From contig NZ_JARXRN010000020.1 in assembly GCF_029888045.1 (NCBI RefSeq), positions 62,001 to 126,000 of the forward strand: a stretch of DNA of 64,000 nucleotides, written 5' to 3'. A program made the translations under genes and the position numbers. Source of the DNA: Luteimonas rhizosphaericola (GTDB lineage Bacteria > Pseudomonadota > Gammaproteobacteria > Xanthomonadales > Xanthomonadaceae). Below the pieces are notes generated by a model that saw only the letters and a list, made by a program, of their open reading frames with translations, was not told where the DNA came from and made no database searches. Positions 39,871 to 47,531 of the stretch are shown piece after piece. The first letter of the stretch is position 1; every line of letters starts with the position of its first letter.

Positions 39871-39996
39871 ATGAAGGTCCTGTCCTCCCTGAAGTCGGCG
39901 AAGGCCCGTCACCGCGACTGCAAGGTCGTCCGTCGCCGTGGCAAGGTCTTCGTGATCTGCAAGTCGAACCCGCGTTTCAAGGCGCGCCAGCGCTGA
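39871..39996 (+). CDS. rpmJ: 50S ribosomal protein L36, zinc-independent (C-minus) type
   Basis: Smallest large-subunit protein. The 41-residue product ([20 protein letters not shown]...) is of the YkgO-like branch: the four-ligand zinc ribbon of standard L36 is reduced (only C17 and C30 remain). It stands alone with its own strong promoter and a terminator after it. C-minus L36 copies are often the zinc-starvation form in enteric bacteria, but in Xanthomonadales they can be the sole copy. Confidence 0.96.
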   Translation: MKVLSSLKSAKARHRDCKVVRRRGKVFVICKSNPRFKARQR

Positions 39997-40009
39997 GCGC
40001 GGAGCCCGC

Positions 40010-40027
40010 GTTCCGGCATGCCGGAAC
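40010..40027. repeat. 18-bp perfect palindrome after rpmJ
   Basis: GTTCCGGCATGCCGGAAC is a perfect inverted repeat starting 14 bases after the rpmJ stop. It could form a hairpin in the rpmJ 3' end, upstream of the terminator at 40048. No function is evident. Confidence 0.6.
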
Positions 40028-40047
40028 CGGGCGGTCGCACGAGATCG

Positions 40048-40073
40048 GGGGCCGCAGCGATGCGGCCCCTTTG
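40048..40073 (+). terminator. Intrinsic terminator of rpmJ
   Basis: A 9-bp perfect stem (GGGGCCGCA at 40048-40056, TGCGGCCCC at 40061-40069) with loop GCGA, followed by TTT. It lies about 50 bases after the rpmJ stop codon. Confidence 0.7.
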
Positions 40074-40208
40074 GCATGCCCAGGCCAAGGCCGGCTGCCG
40101 CGTGGCCCTGGCGTTTCCGCCGCGGCCGACACGGCGGCGCGTTGCCGAATCTGCTACAACCCCTTCGCCGATCCCGCCCTGACCGAACGCCCTGACGGAG
40201 CCACGACC

Positions 40209-40538
40209 ATGCGCCTGATCCCGAGCCTCGCCCTGTCCGCCATGCTGTTGTGCGCCGCGGGCGCCGCATCCGCCGACACCCTGCTGGTCGAGCGCGCCCA
40301 GCACAAGGCGCACGTCGCCCTGCCCGAGCGCGGGATGACCACCGCCCAGGTCCAGGCGCGGTTCGGCGCGCCGACCGAGCGCCTGGATCCGCGCGGCGGC
40401 CAGAAGCGCCAGTGGCCGACGATCAACCGCTGGGTCTACCCGGCCTTCACGGTCTACTTCGAACGCGACCGCGTCATCGATGCCGTGCTCAACCAGGCCA
40501 CCGCCTCGGAAGTCGGCCCCAGGCCGGCGATCCGGTAA
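40209..40538 (+). CDS. Small exported protein, SmpA/OmlA-like
   Basis: Exported protein of unknown function. The 109-residue product has a signal peptide (residues 1-22, cleavage near ASA-D) and a short domain with R-G-M-T-x-A-Q-V-x-x-R-F-G-A-P-T-E and W-x-Y-P-x-F-T-V-Y-F-E, the pattern of SmpA/BamE-type folds found in outer-membrane quality control. It is not BamE itself, which would be a lipoprotein; no lipobox is present. The aguA gene follows after 12 bases. Confidence 0.75.
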   Translation: MRLIPSLALSAMLLCAAGAASADTLLVERAQHKAHVALPERGMTTAQVQARFGAPTERLDPRGGQKRQWPTINRWVYPAFTVYFERDRVIDAVLNQATASEVGPRPAIR

Positions 40539-40550
40539 CCCCGCCGCACG

Positions 40551-41603
40551 ATGAGCGAAGCGACAGCGCGATTCCCCGCGGAGTGGGAGCCCCAGTCCGC
40601 GGTGCTGATCGCGTGGCCGACCGCCGACACCGACTGGGCCGCGCGCCTGGCCGAGGTCGAGGACACCTACATCGCGCTCGTGGCCGCGATCACGCGCTTC
40701 GAGCCGGTGCTCGTGTGCGTGTCCGATGCCGACGTCGAGGCCTACGCCCGGGCGCGCCTGTCCTCGGCGCGGGTGGAGATGGGCCGGGTCCGCTTCGTCG
40801 AACTGCCCTACGACGACACCTGGCTGCGCGACACCGGCCCGATCACGCTGCGCAACGCCGACGGATTCGACCTGCTCGATTTCCGCTTCACCGGCTGGGG
40901 CGGCAAGTACGGCGCGAGCCGCGACGACCGCCTGGTCGAGGGCCTGCATGCGACGGGCCTGTTTCCCGACGGAACGCGCCAACCGATCGACTTCGCCCTG
41001 GAGGGCGGTGCGATCGAGACCGACGGCGCCGGCACCCTGCTCACCACCTGGCGCTGCCTGTCCGAGCGGCATCCCGGGGTAAGCCGCGCGCAGTTGACCG
41101 AGCGGCTGTCGGGCTGGCTCGCCCAGGACCGCGTGCTGTGGCTCGACCACGGCTACCTCGAAGGCGACGACACCGACGCGCACATCGACACGCTGGCGCG
41201 GTTCGCCGCGCCGGATGCGATCGTGTTCCAGGCCTGCGACGATGCCGGCGACAGCCATCACGCCGAACTGCAGGAGATGGCCGCGGAACTCGCCGCATTG
41301 CGCACGCCCGACGGCGCGCCCTACCGGCTGTTTCCGCTGCCGTGGGCCCGGCCGATCGTCGACGACGGCCGCCGGCTGGCCGCGAGCTACGCCAATTTCC
41401 TGATCGTCAACGGCGCGGTGCTGATGCCCGCGTACGGGGACCCGGCCGACGACCGGGCCGCTGCCGTGATGCAGGCCGCGTTCCCCGACCGCGAGATCGT
41501 GCAGGTGCCCTGTCGCCCGCTGATTTGGCAGAACGGCAGCCTGCACTGCATCACCATGCAGCTGCCCGCCGGCTCGATCCGCGCCGACCTCTTCGACGCC
41601 TGA
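40551..41603 (+). CDS. aguA: Agmatine deiminase / peptidylarginine deiminase family protein
   Basis: Probably converts agmatine to N-carbamoylputrescine (polyamine synthesis). The 350-residue product has the pentein-fold signatures: DDTWLRDTGP, ALEGGAIETDG, and catalytic C333 near the C-terminus in SLHCITMQLP, with the His and Asp residues between. The usual GGGNIHCIT reads NGSLHC here, a small departure. N-carbamoylputrescine amidase lies two genes downstream, which supports the substrate. Confidence 0.88.
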   Translation: MSEATARFPAEWEPQSAVLIAWPTADTDWAARLAEVEDTYIALVAAITRFEPVLVCVSDADVEAYARARLSSARVEMGRVRFVELPYDDTWLRDTGPITLRNADGFDLLDFRFTGWGGKYGASRDDRLVEGLHATGLFPDGTRQPIDFALEGGAIETDGAGTLLTTWRCLSERHPGVSRAQLTERLSGWLAQDRVLWLDHGYLEGDDTDAHIDTLARFAAPDAIVFQACDDAGDSHHAELQEMAAELAALRTPDGAPYRLFPLPWARPIVDDGRRLAASYANFLIVNGAVLMPAYGDPADDRAAAVMQAAFPDREIVQVPCRPLIWQNGSLHCITMQLPAGSIRADLFDA

Positions 41604-41726
41604 GCGCTGCGACACGCGTCCCGCGGGATGCGCAGGCGGGCGATCGCGTCGCATGACCGGCGACACATGGTCTCGACCGCGTCCGCTGGCATCGTACGCG
41701 TTCCGAAGACGCGCCCCCGGTGGCCG

Positions 41727-42920
41727 ATGAAACGCTTTTTCCTGTTCGCCTCTGTCCTCGCCCTGTCGGCGGCCGCCTCCGCAAGCGCCGCGCCGGCGAC
41801 AGAGGCTCAGCTGCAGACGATCGAACGCGCCGCGCGCGCGAGCCACAGCGACGCGGTGCTGGTCATACACGGCGACAAGGTGTTGCTGGAACACTATGCG
41901 GACGACGACCGCTCGCCGATCGAACTGATGTCGGCGACCAAATCGGTGGTCGCGATCGCGATCGGCCTGCTGCTCGCCGACGGGCACCTTGAGTCGCTCG
42001 ACACGCCGGTGCACCGCTTCTATCCGGAGTGGGCGCAGGGCCGCAAGCGCGACATCACCGTGCGCATGCTGATGGACCACACGTCCGGACTGCAGAACCA
42101 CCCAAATGCCGGCGCCGAGATCGAGCCGGCGCCGGATGTGCTGCAGCTCGCGCTCGCCGCCGAACTGGACACCGCCCCGGGCGAAGCGTTCGCCTACAAC
42201 AACAAGGCCACCAACCTGCTCGCGGGCGTCATCGAGCGCGCGAGCGGGGAACCCATGGATACCTACCTCCAGCGCAGGCTGTTCGCCCCGCTCTCCATCA
42301 CGCCGGGCGAGTGGCACAAGGACGCCGCCGGGCACCCCTGGGCGATGGCGGGACTGCCGCTCACCGCGCGCGATGCCGCCAGGCTCGGGCGGCTGCTGCT
42401 CGACGACGGCGTCGCGCCCGACGGCACCCGGCTGCTGCCGCAGGGCTTCGCCGACACGCTGTTCGCGCCCGGCGCGCGCAGCGAGCAGGTCGGCCTGCTG
42501 TGGTGGCGCACGCCGACCTGGGAAACCTTCGCATGGCGCGCGGAGGCCCCGGCGCGTCTGCGCGAGGCAGGCGTGCCCGCCGCCGTGGTCGATGCCCTGT
42601 CCACGCTGGATGGACGGCGTTTCGACAGCCGCGATGCGGTGCTCGAGGCGATCGCCGCCGCGCTGGGGCCGGACTGGAACGAGGTCTACGGGCGCGAGAT
42701 CCGCCAGCGCGGGCTGGGCTTCGACGCCCTGTTCGACAACCGGCGTGGACCGGTGGCCGCATACCGCGCCGACGGCTACCTGGGGCAGTACATCGTGCTG
42801 GTGCCCGACAAGGACGTGGTGGCCGTGCGCCAGATCCGCCGCCGGGACGACCACCGCGCGCCGCAGGACAACTACGGCGCGTTCGCGGCCGACATCATCG
42901 CCCTGGCCGACCGGCTCTAG
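41727..42920 (+). CDS. Secreted serine hydrolase, beta-lactamase/esterase family
   Basis: Exported serine hydrolase of the class C beta-lactamase/penicillin-binding-protein superfamily. The 397-residue product has a signal peptide (residues 1-22) and the catalytic S69-A-T-K72 motif, with a Y-N-N tyrosine motif near residue 157. The third motif (K/H-T-G) is replaced by a RADGYLGQ segment, common in the esterase and peptidase branches. Start at 41727 opens the signal peptide; 33 residues upstream in frame are unlikely. It is inserted between aguA and aguB, with no obvious connection to polyamines. Confidence 0.85.
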   Translation: MKRFFLFASVLALSAAASASAAPATEAQLQTIERAARASHSDAVLVIHGDKVLLEHYADDDRSPIELMSATKSVVAIAIGLLLADGHLESLDTPVHRFYPEWAQGRKRDITVRMLMDHTSGLQNHPNAGAEIEPAPDVLQLALAAELDTAPGEAFAYNNKATNLLAGVIERASGEPMDTYLQRRLFAPLSITPGEWHKDAAGHPWAMAGLPLTARDAARLGRLLLDDGVAPDGTRLLPQGFADTLFAPGARSEQVGLLWWRTPTWETFAWRAEAPARLREAGVPAAVVDALSTLDGRRFDSRDAVLEAIAAALGPDWNEVYGREIRQRGLGFDALFDNRRGPVAAYRADGYLGQYIVLVPDKDVVAVRQIRRRDDHRAPQDNYGAFAADIIALADRL

Positions 42921-42987
42921 CGGTGCGCCTTCGCGCGCTGCCGGCGCCGCAGGCCCTACAATCCGCACGCTCCCGCAGCGCGAAGGC

Positions 42988-43875
42988 ATGATGAAGAAGA
43001 CCACCCTCCCCGTCGCCCTGGTCCAGGAACGCAACCACGGCGATGCCGACGCAAATCTCGCCGTCATCGAGGCGCGCGTCGCCGAGGCCGCGCGCGCCGG
43101 CGCGCGCCTGGTGCTGCTGCAGGAACTGCACAACGGCTGCTACTTCTGCCAGCACGAGTCGGTGGCCGAATTCGATCTGGCCGAACCCGTGCCCGGCCCC
43201 AGCACCGAACGGCTGGGCCGGCTGGCGAAGCGGCATGGCGTGGTGCTGGTGGCCTCGCTGTTCGAGCGCCGCGCCGCGGGGCTGTACCACAACACCGCGG
43301 TGGTGCTGGAGGCCGACGGCCGCGTTGTGGGCAAGTACCGCAAGATGCACATTCCCGACGACCCGGGCTTCTACGAGAAGTTCTACTTCACCCCGGGCGA
43401 TCTCGGCTTCCAGCCGATCGATACCTCGGTCGGGCGCCTCGGCGTGCTGGTGTGCTGGGACCAGTGGTATCCGGAGGGCGCGCGGCTGATGTCTCTGGCC
43501 GGCGCGGAGCTGCTGCTCTACCCGACCGCGATCGGCTGGGATCCGGGCGACGAGGACGCCGAGAAGCAGCGCCAGCGCGATGCCTGGATCCTCAGCCACC
43601 GCGGCCATGCGGTGGCCAACGGCGTGCCGGTGCTCTCGTGCAACCGGGTTGGCCACGAGCCCTCGCCGATCGGCGCGGCCGGGATCGACTTCTGGGGCAA
43701 CAGCCACGTGCTCGGTCCGCAGGGCGAATTCCTGGCCGAGGCCGGCGGCGAGCCGCAGGTGCTGCTGGCCGAGGTCGATCTGGCCCGCAGCGAGCAGGTG
43801 CGTCGGATCTGGCCGTTCCTGCGCGACCGCCGCATCGACGCCTACGACGGCCTGCTCAAGCGCTACCTCGACTGA
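42988..43875 (+). CDS. aguB: N-carbamoylputrescine amidase
   Basis: Hydrolyses N-carbamoylputrescine to putrescine, CO2 and ammonia. The 295-residue nitrilase-superfamily product has the catalytic triad E46 (LLQELHNG), K119 (KYRKMH) and C156 (VCWDQWYPEGAR), with the HNGCYF and GFYEKFYFTPGD signatures of AguB. The product matches the AguA product two genes upstream. Two ATGs in a row at 42988 and 42991 are possible starts. Confidence 0.94.
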   Translation: MMKKTTLPVALVQERNHGDADANLAVIEARVAEAARAGARLVLLQELHNGCYFCQHESVAEFDLAEPVPGPSTERLGRLAKRHGVVLVASLFERRAAGLYHNTAVVLEADGRVVGKYRKMHIPDDPGFYEKFYFTPGDLGFQPIDTSVGRLGVLVCWDQWYPEGARLMSLAGAELLLYPTAIGWDPGDEDAEKQRQRDAWILSHRGHAVANGVPVLSCNRVGHEPSPIGAAGIDFWGNSHVLGPQGEFLAEAGGEPQVLLAEVDLARSEQVRRIWPFLRDRRIDAYDGLLKRYLD

Positions 43876-43894
43876 CGCCCACCCGACCGCCCCC

Positions 43895-44440
43895 ATGCTC
43901 CCGATAATCCGCGAGGTCCGCGACGCCGACATGCCGGCGATCGCGGAGATCTATGCCGACGAAGTGCGTCAGCGCGTCAACACCTACGAATACGACGTGC
44001 CCGACGTGGACGAGATGCGGCGGCGGATGCGCGCGCTGCTCGCCGACGGGTTTCCCTACCTGGTGGCCGAGTACGACGGCCGCGTGGCCGGCTATGCCTA
44101 TGCCGGAAGCTTCCGCGCGCGGCTGGGGTACCGGTTCACGGTCGAGAACTCGGTCTACGTGGCCGCCGATCAGCAGGGGCATGGCATCGGTGCCGCCTTG
44201 CTCGCGGCGCTGATCGAGGCCTGCACCGCGCGGGGATACCGGCAGATGATCGCGGTGATCGGGGAACCCACCAACAACGCCTCCATCGGCCTGCACGCGC
44301 GGTTCGGCTTCGAGCACACGGGCACCATGCCCGGCATCGCCTGGAAGCACGGGCGCTGGCTGGATACGGTGTTCATGCAGCGGGCGCTCGGAGACGGGAC
44401 GAGCACTCCACCGCCGGACCTGGTCGGGTCGACGCCTTGA
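43895..44440 (+). CDS. GNAT family N-acetyltransferase, phosphinothricin-type
   Basis: Acetyl-CoA-dependent N-acetyltransferase. The 181-residue product has the GNAT core: the VAEYDGRVAGYAYAGSFRAR strand region, the acetyl-CoA loop QQGHGIGAALL, and the NNASIGLHARFGFEHTG motif typical of phosphinothricin (PAT/YwnH-like) acetyltransferases. The natural substrate is unknown. Its stop codon overlaps the -35 box of the next gene's promoter. Confidence 0.9.
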   Translation: MLPIIREVRDADMPAIAEIYADEVRQRVNTYEYDVPDVDEMRRRMRALLADGFPYLVAEYDGRVAGYAYAGSFRARLGYRFTVENSVYVAADQQGHGIGAALLAALIEACTARGYRQMIAVIGEPTNNASIGLHARFGFEHTGTMPGIAWKHGRWLDTVFMQRALGDGTSTPPPDLVGSTP

Positions 44441-44465
44441 CCAGAACGAACGGTCGTGCTTTTAT
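44437..44465 (+). promoter_or_regulatory. TetR gene promoter with operator in the spacer
   Basis: TTGACC (44437-44442), a 17-base spacer, and TTTTAT (44460-44465). The spacer is filled by an 18-bp element, AGAACGAACGGTCGTGCT (44443-44460), whose core ACGA-N4-TCGT is an inverted repeat. The predicted transcript start is near 44472, six bases from the ATG, so the mRNA would be nearly leaderless. A repressor bound here would block RNA polymerase directly. Confidence 0.8.
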
Positions 44466-44477
44466 GGGGGCGTGCTG

Positions 44478-45083
44478 ATGACGCCCTCCCCCACGAAGGG
44501 TGCCACCACGCGCGAGGCGATCCTCGCGCGTTCCTATGCGCTGGCCTGCGTGAACGGGCTCGAGGGCCTCACCATCGGGGCCGTCGCCGAGCAGGTCGGC
44601 ATGTCCAAGAGCGGCGTGTTCGCGCACTTCGGATCGCGCGAGGACCTGCAGCTGGCCACGCTGGACCTGGGCGGCGAGCTGTTCATCCGCGACGTGCTGG
44701 TGCCGGCGCTGCGCGAGAAGCGAGGGCTGCCGCGGCTGCGCGCGATCTTCGCCAACTGGGCCGAATGGGTCCGCCATGAGGATGATGGCGGCTGCCTGTT
44801 TCTCGCAGCCGCCAGCGAATACGACGACCGGCCCGGACCGATCCGCGACCGGGTGCTGCAGCAGGAATCCGACTGGCGCGACCAGCTCGCGCGCGCGGTG
44901 CAACTGGCGATCGACAGCGGCGAACTGACCGCCGACACCGAGCCCGACCAGGTCGCGTTCGAACTCTACGCGATCGCGCTGGCGATCCACCACGATGCCG
45001 GCCTGACCGGCTACGACGGCGCGGTCGCGCGCGGCTTCCGCGCCTTCGACCGGCTGCTGCGCAGCTACGCCCCCACCCCCTGA
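44478..45083 (+). CDS. TetR/AcrR family transcriptional regulator
   Basis: DNA-binding regulator. The 201-residue product has an N-terminal helix-turn-helix (EQVGMSKSGVFAHFGSREDLQ at about residues 38-58) and a C-terminal helical domain ending in a TetR_C_6-type segment (AIHHDAGLTGYDGA). I chose ATG 44478; a GTG at 44472 would add two residues. An operator copy lies in its promoter and an inverted copy at the start of the next gene, so it probably represses both. Confidence 0.9.
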   Translation: MTPSPTKGATTREAILARSYALACVNGLEGLTIGAVAEQVGMSKSGVFAHFGSREDLQLATLDLGGELFIRDVLVPALREKRGLPRLRAIFANWAEWVRHEDDGGCLFLAAASEYDDRPGPIRDRVLQQESDWRDQLARAVQLAIDSGELTADTEPDQVAFELYAIALAIHHDAGLTGYDGAVARGFRAFDRLLRSYAPTP

Positions 45084-45103
45084 GCCACGCCCGAGGTCCC
45101 GCC

Positions 45104-46186
45104 ATGGACGCGTTACACGCTGAAAATAGCACGACCGTTCGTTCTTCTACACCGCAGGATACCGGGACCGAGCTTCCTGTACCGGAACACCGAGACGCTG
45201 CCGGGGAGACGGCCGACGCGGCCACCGACGCCTCCTGGATCGGCTCCGGCGGGCGCGTGGCGATGTTGCGGGCGGCCATGGCGCTGCTGTCGCGCGTCGC
45301 GCCCGGGACCGCGGCCGACCTGTTCGACCGGATCTGGTTCACGGCGCCCCGGACCCAACCGCGTCCGGAGGCAGCCGCATGGCTGGCGCGGGGCGAGGAG
45401 CAGGACTACCGCGTCCATGGGCAGCACGTGCGCGCCTGGGCATGGGGGCGCGGACCCACCGTCATGCTGCTGCATGGCTGGGGCGGCCACGCCGGTCAGA
45501 TGCATGCGCTGATCGCGCCGCTGCTGGCGCGCGGCATGCGCGTGGTGGCGCTGGACGCGCCCGCGCACGGCGCCTCCGGCGAAAGTCGCCTGGGCGGGCG
45601 GCGCGTGAGCATGCTGGAGATCGCCGACGCCTTGCGCATCGTCGCCGCGGCGCAGGATGAAGTGGCTGGACTGGTCGCGCATTCGGGCGGCTGCACGGCG
45701 GCCGCGCTGGCACTGCGCGACGGCTGGACCGGGCCGCGACGGATCGCATTCATCGCACCGTTCGCGCTGCCCTCGCAGGCGATCACGCCATTCGGGCGCG
45801 CGATCGGCGCCAGCGCCGAGGTCATCGCGCGGTTCCGCGACCAGGTGGCCTCCCGCTTCGAACGCCCGTGGACCGACTTCGACATTCCCGGCCTCGTCCA
45901 GCGACGCGCACTGCCGCCGCTGCTGGTGGTGCACGACCGGGATGACCGCGACGTGCCGTGGCAGCACGGCGCCGCGGTGGCGACGGCATGGCCGCGCAGC
46001 GAACGCGTCGACACCTCCGAGCTCGGCCACCGGCGCGTGCTGCGCGATCCGGACGTGGTCGCACGCGTCGCGGGCTTCGTCTCGGCCGGACGCGGAGCGG
46101 CGCCGCGCACCACGCCCGCCGATGCCCGCGGCGAGCTCGACCTTGCCTATGCCGGCTGCGGGCTGGCGCGGCCCGCCGCGCGCTGA
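45104..46186 (+). CDS. Alpha/beta hydrolase
   Basis: Serine-type alpha/beta hydrolase of unknown substrate. The conserved protein begins around residue 54 (MLRAAMALLSRVAPG) and shows the HGWGGHAGQ oxyanion-hole motif, a nucleophile elbow GLVAHSGG (Ser), and C-terminal Asp and His (VHDRDDRD, ELGHRRV). The ATG at 45104 has GAGG at 7 bases, but the first 50 residues look unlike the family and contain the TetR operator (45128-45145). An ATG at 45263 would skip these. The start is unsettled; the gene is firm. It follows the TetR gene by 20 bases. Confidence 0.85.
   Translation: MDALHAENSTTVRSSTPQDTGTELPVPEHRDAAGETADAATDASWIGSGGRVAMLRAAMALLSRVAPGTAADLFDRIWFTAPRTQPRPEAAAWLARGEEQDYRVHGQHVRAWAWGRGPTVMLLHGWGGHAGQMHALIAPLLARGMRVVALDAPAHGASGESRLGGRRVSMLEIADALRIVAAAQDEVAGLVAHSGGCTAAALALRDGWTGPRRIAFIAPFALPSQAITPFGRAIGASAEVIARFRDQVASRFERPWTDFDIPGLVQRRALPPLLVVHDRDDRDVPWQHGAAVATAWPRSERVDTSELGHRRVLRDPDVVARVAGFVSAGRGAAPRTTPADARGELDLAYAGCGLARPAAR
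45128..45145 (+). promoter_or_regulatory. Inverted copy of the TetR operator
   Basis: AGCACGACCGTTCGTTCT is the exact reverse complement of the 18-bp element at 44443-44460. It lies 45 bases after the TetR gene's stop, at the front of the hydrolase gene. No good -35/-10 pair surrounds it, so whether it regulates a promoter or a roadblock is not known. Confidence 0.75.
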
Positions 46187-46255
46187 ACCGTCCCCGCCGT
46201 CTGGCAAGGCTCGCCTTTCCCTGCGGCAGGCGACGCTCTAACCTGTCGGCGCCGG

Positions 46256-47521
46256 ATGCCGGCGCCGCCGGCGCCTGCCCGCGCCCGTTCCCCGTACGCG
46301 GATCTTCCCTTGGACCAACCTGCCCCTCCGGCCGCCGACTGGCGCGCGCAGCCTCATGTCGTCGTCGAGCGCGACGGCGTGCGCTACACCCTGCTCGGCA
46401 CCGCGCACGTTTCGCGCGCCAGCGTCGATGCCGTGCGCGAGGCGATCGCCAGCGGCGACTTCGATGCGGTCGCGGTCGAGCTCGACGAACAGCGCCTGCG
46501 CGCGATCAGCGACCCGGGATCGCTCGCCGACCTCGACCTGGTCAAGGTGCTGCGCGAAGGCAAGACGCCGCTGTTCGCCGCCAACCTTGCGCTGGCCAGC
46601 TACCAGCGCCGGCTCGCCGAACAGCTGGGCATCGAACCCGGCGCGGAACTCAAGGCCGCGGTGGACGACGCGCGCGCCCGCGCGCTGCCGGTGCGCCTGA
46701 TCGACCGCGACGTGGGCCTGACCCTCCGCCGCGCCATGCAGGGCCTGGGCTGGTGGCAGCGCGCCAAGCTCGGCGGCGGCATCCTCGCCGGCCTGGTCGT
46801 GGACGAGGAGGTCGCCGAGCACGACATCGAAAAGCTCAAGCAGGGCGACATGCTGCAGGCCAGCTTCAGCGAGTTCGCCGAACAGACGCCGGCGCTCTAC
46901 GAAGCGCTGATCGCCGAACGCGACCGCTACATGGCCGCGCGCCTGCGCGAGACGCCCGCCGGCGCGCGCGAAGTGCTCGCCGTGGTCGGCGCCGGCCATC
47001 TCGACGGGCTGGCGCGACACCTGCGCGAGGAGCAGGCCGCGCCCGGCGGGATCGCCGCGGCGCTGGAGACGGTGAAGCCGAAGTCGCGGCTGCCGGTGAT
47101 GGAGCTGTCGATCGCGGCGTTCCTGCTCGGCGGCTTCGCCTGGGGCTTCGCGAGCGGCGGGTTCGACGTCGGCGCCGACCTGCTCGCCTACTGGGTGCTG
47201 TGGACCGGGGGCCTGGGCGCGCTGGGCTGTCTGCTGGCGGGAGGACATCCGCTCAGCATCCTCGGCGCGTTCGTCGCCTCGCCCTTCACGCCGCTGCACC
47301 CGGCGCTGGCGTCCGGGACGGTCAGCGCCGTGATCGAAGCCTGGGTCCGCAAGCCCACGCACGCCGATTTCATGGCCCTGCGCGAGGACGTCAACACCTG
47401 GCGCGGCTGGTGGCGCAACCGGGTGGCGCGGGTGCTGGTGAACTTCTTCCTGACCTCGCTGGGCACCGCGATCGGCGTGTGGACCGGCGGCGCGCGCATG
47501 CTGGCACGGCTGTTCGGCTGA
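46256..47521 (+). CDS. TraB/GumN-like family protein
   Basis: Membrane protein of the TraB family. The 421-residue product has the conserved start LLGTAHVSRASVDAVREAI, an AVELDEQRL Glu/Asp motif, a central QASFSEFAEQTPALYEALIAERDRYMAARL segment, and GAGHLDGL, all shared with TraB/PrgY proteins. These residues (two His, two Glu) have been proposed as a metal-dependent protease site. The C-terminal 150 residues hold about four hydrophobic segments. Convergent with the amidohydrolase gene, 10 bases apart. Confidence 0.85.
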   Translation: MPAPPAPARARSPYADLPLDQPAPPAADWRAQPHVVVERDGVRYTLLGTAHVSRASVDAVREAIASGDFDAVAVELDEQRLRAISDPGSLADLDLVKVLREGKTPLFAANLALASYQRRLAEQLGIEPGAELKAAVDDARARALPVRLIDRDVGLTLRRAMQGLGWWQRAKLGGGILAGLVVDEEVAEHDIEKLKQGDMLQASFSEFAEQTPALYEALIAERDRYMAARLRETPAGAREVLAVVGAGHLDGLARHLREEQAAPGGIAAALETVKPKSRLPVMELSIAAFLLGGFAWGFASGGFDVGADLLAYWVLWTGGLGALGCLLAGGHPLSILGAFVASPFTPLHPALASGTVSAVIEAWVRKPTHADFMALREDVNTWRGWWRNRVARVLVNFFLTSLGTAIGVWTGGARMLARLFG

Positions 47522-47531
47522 GCCGTCCGCC

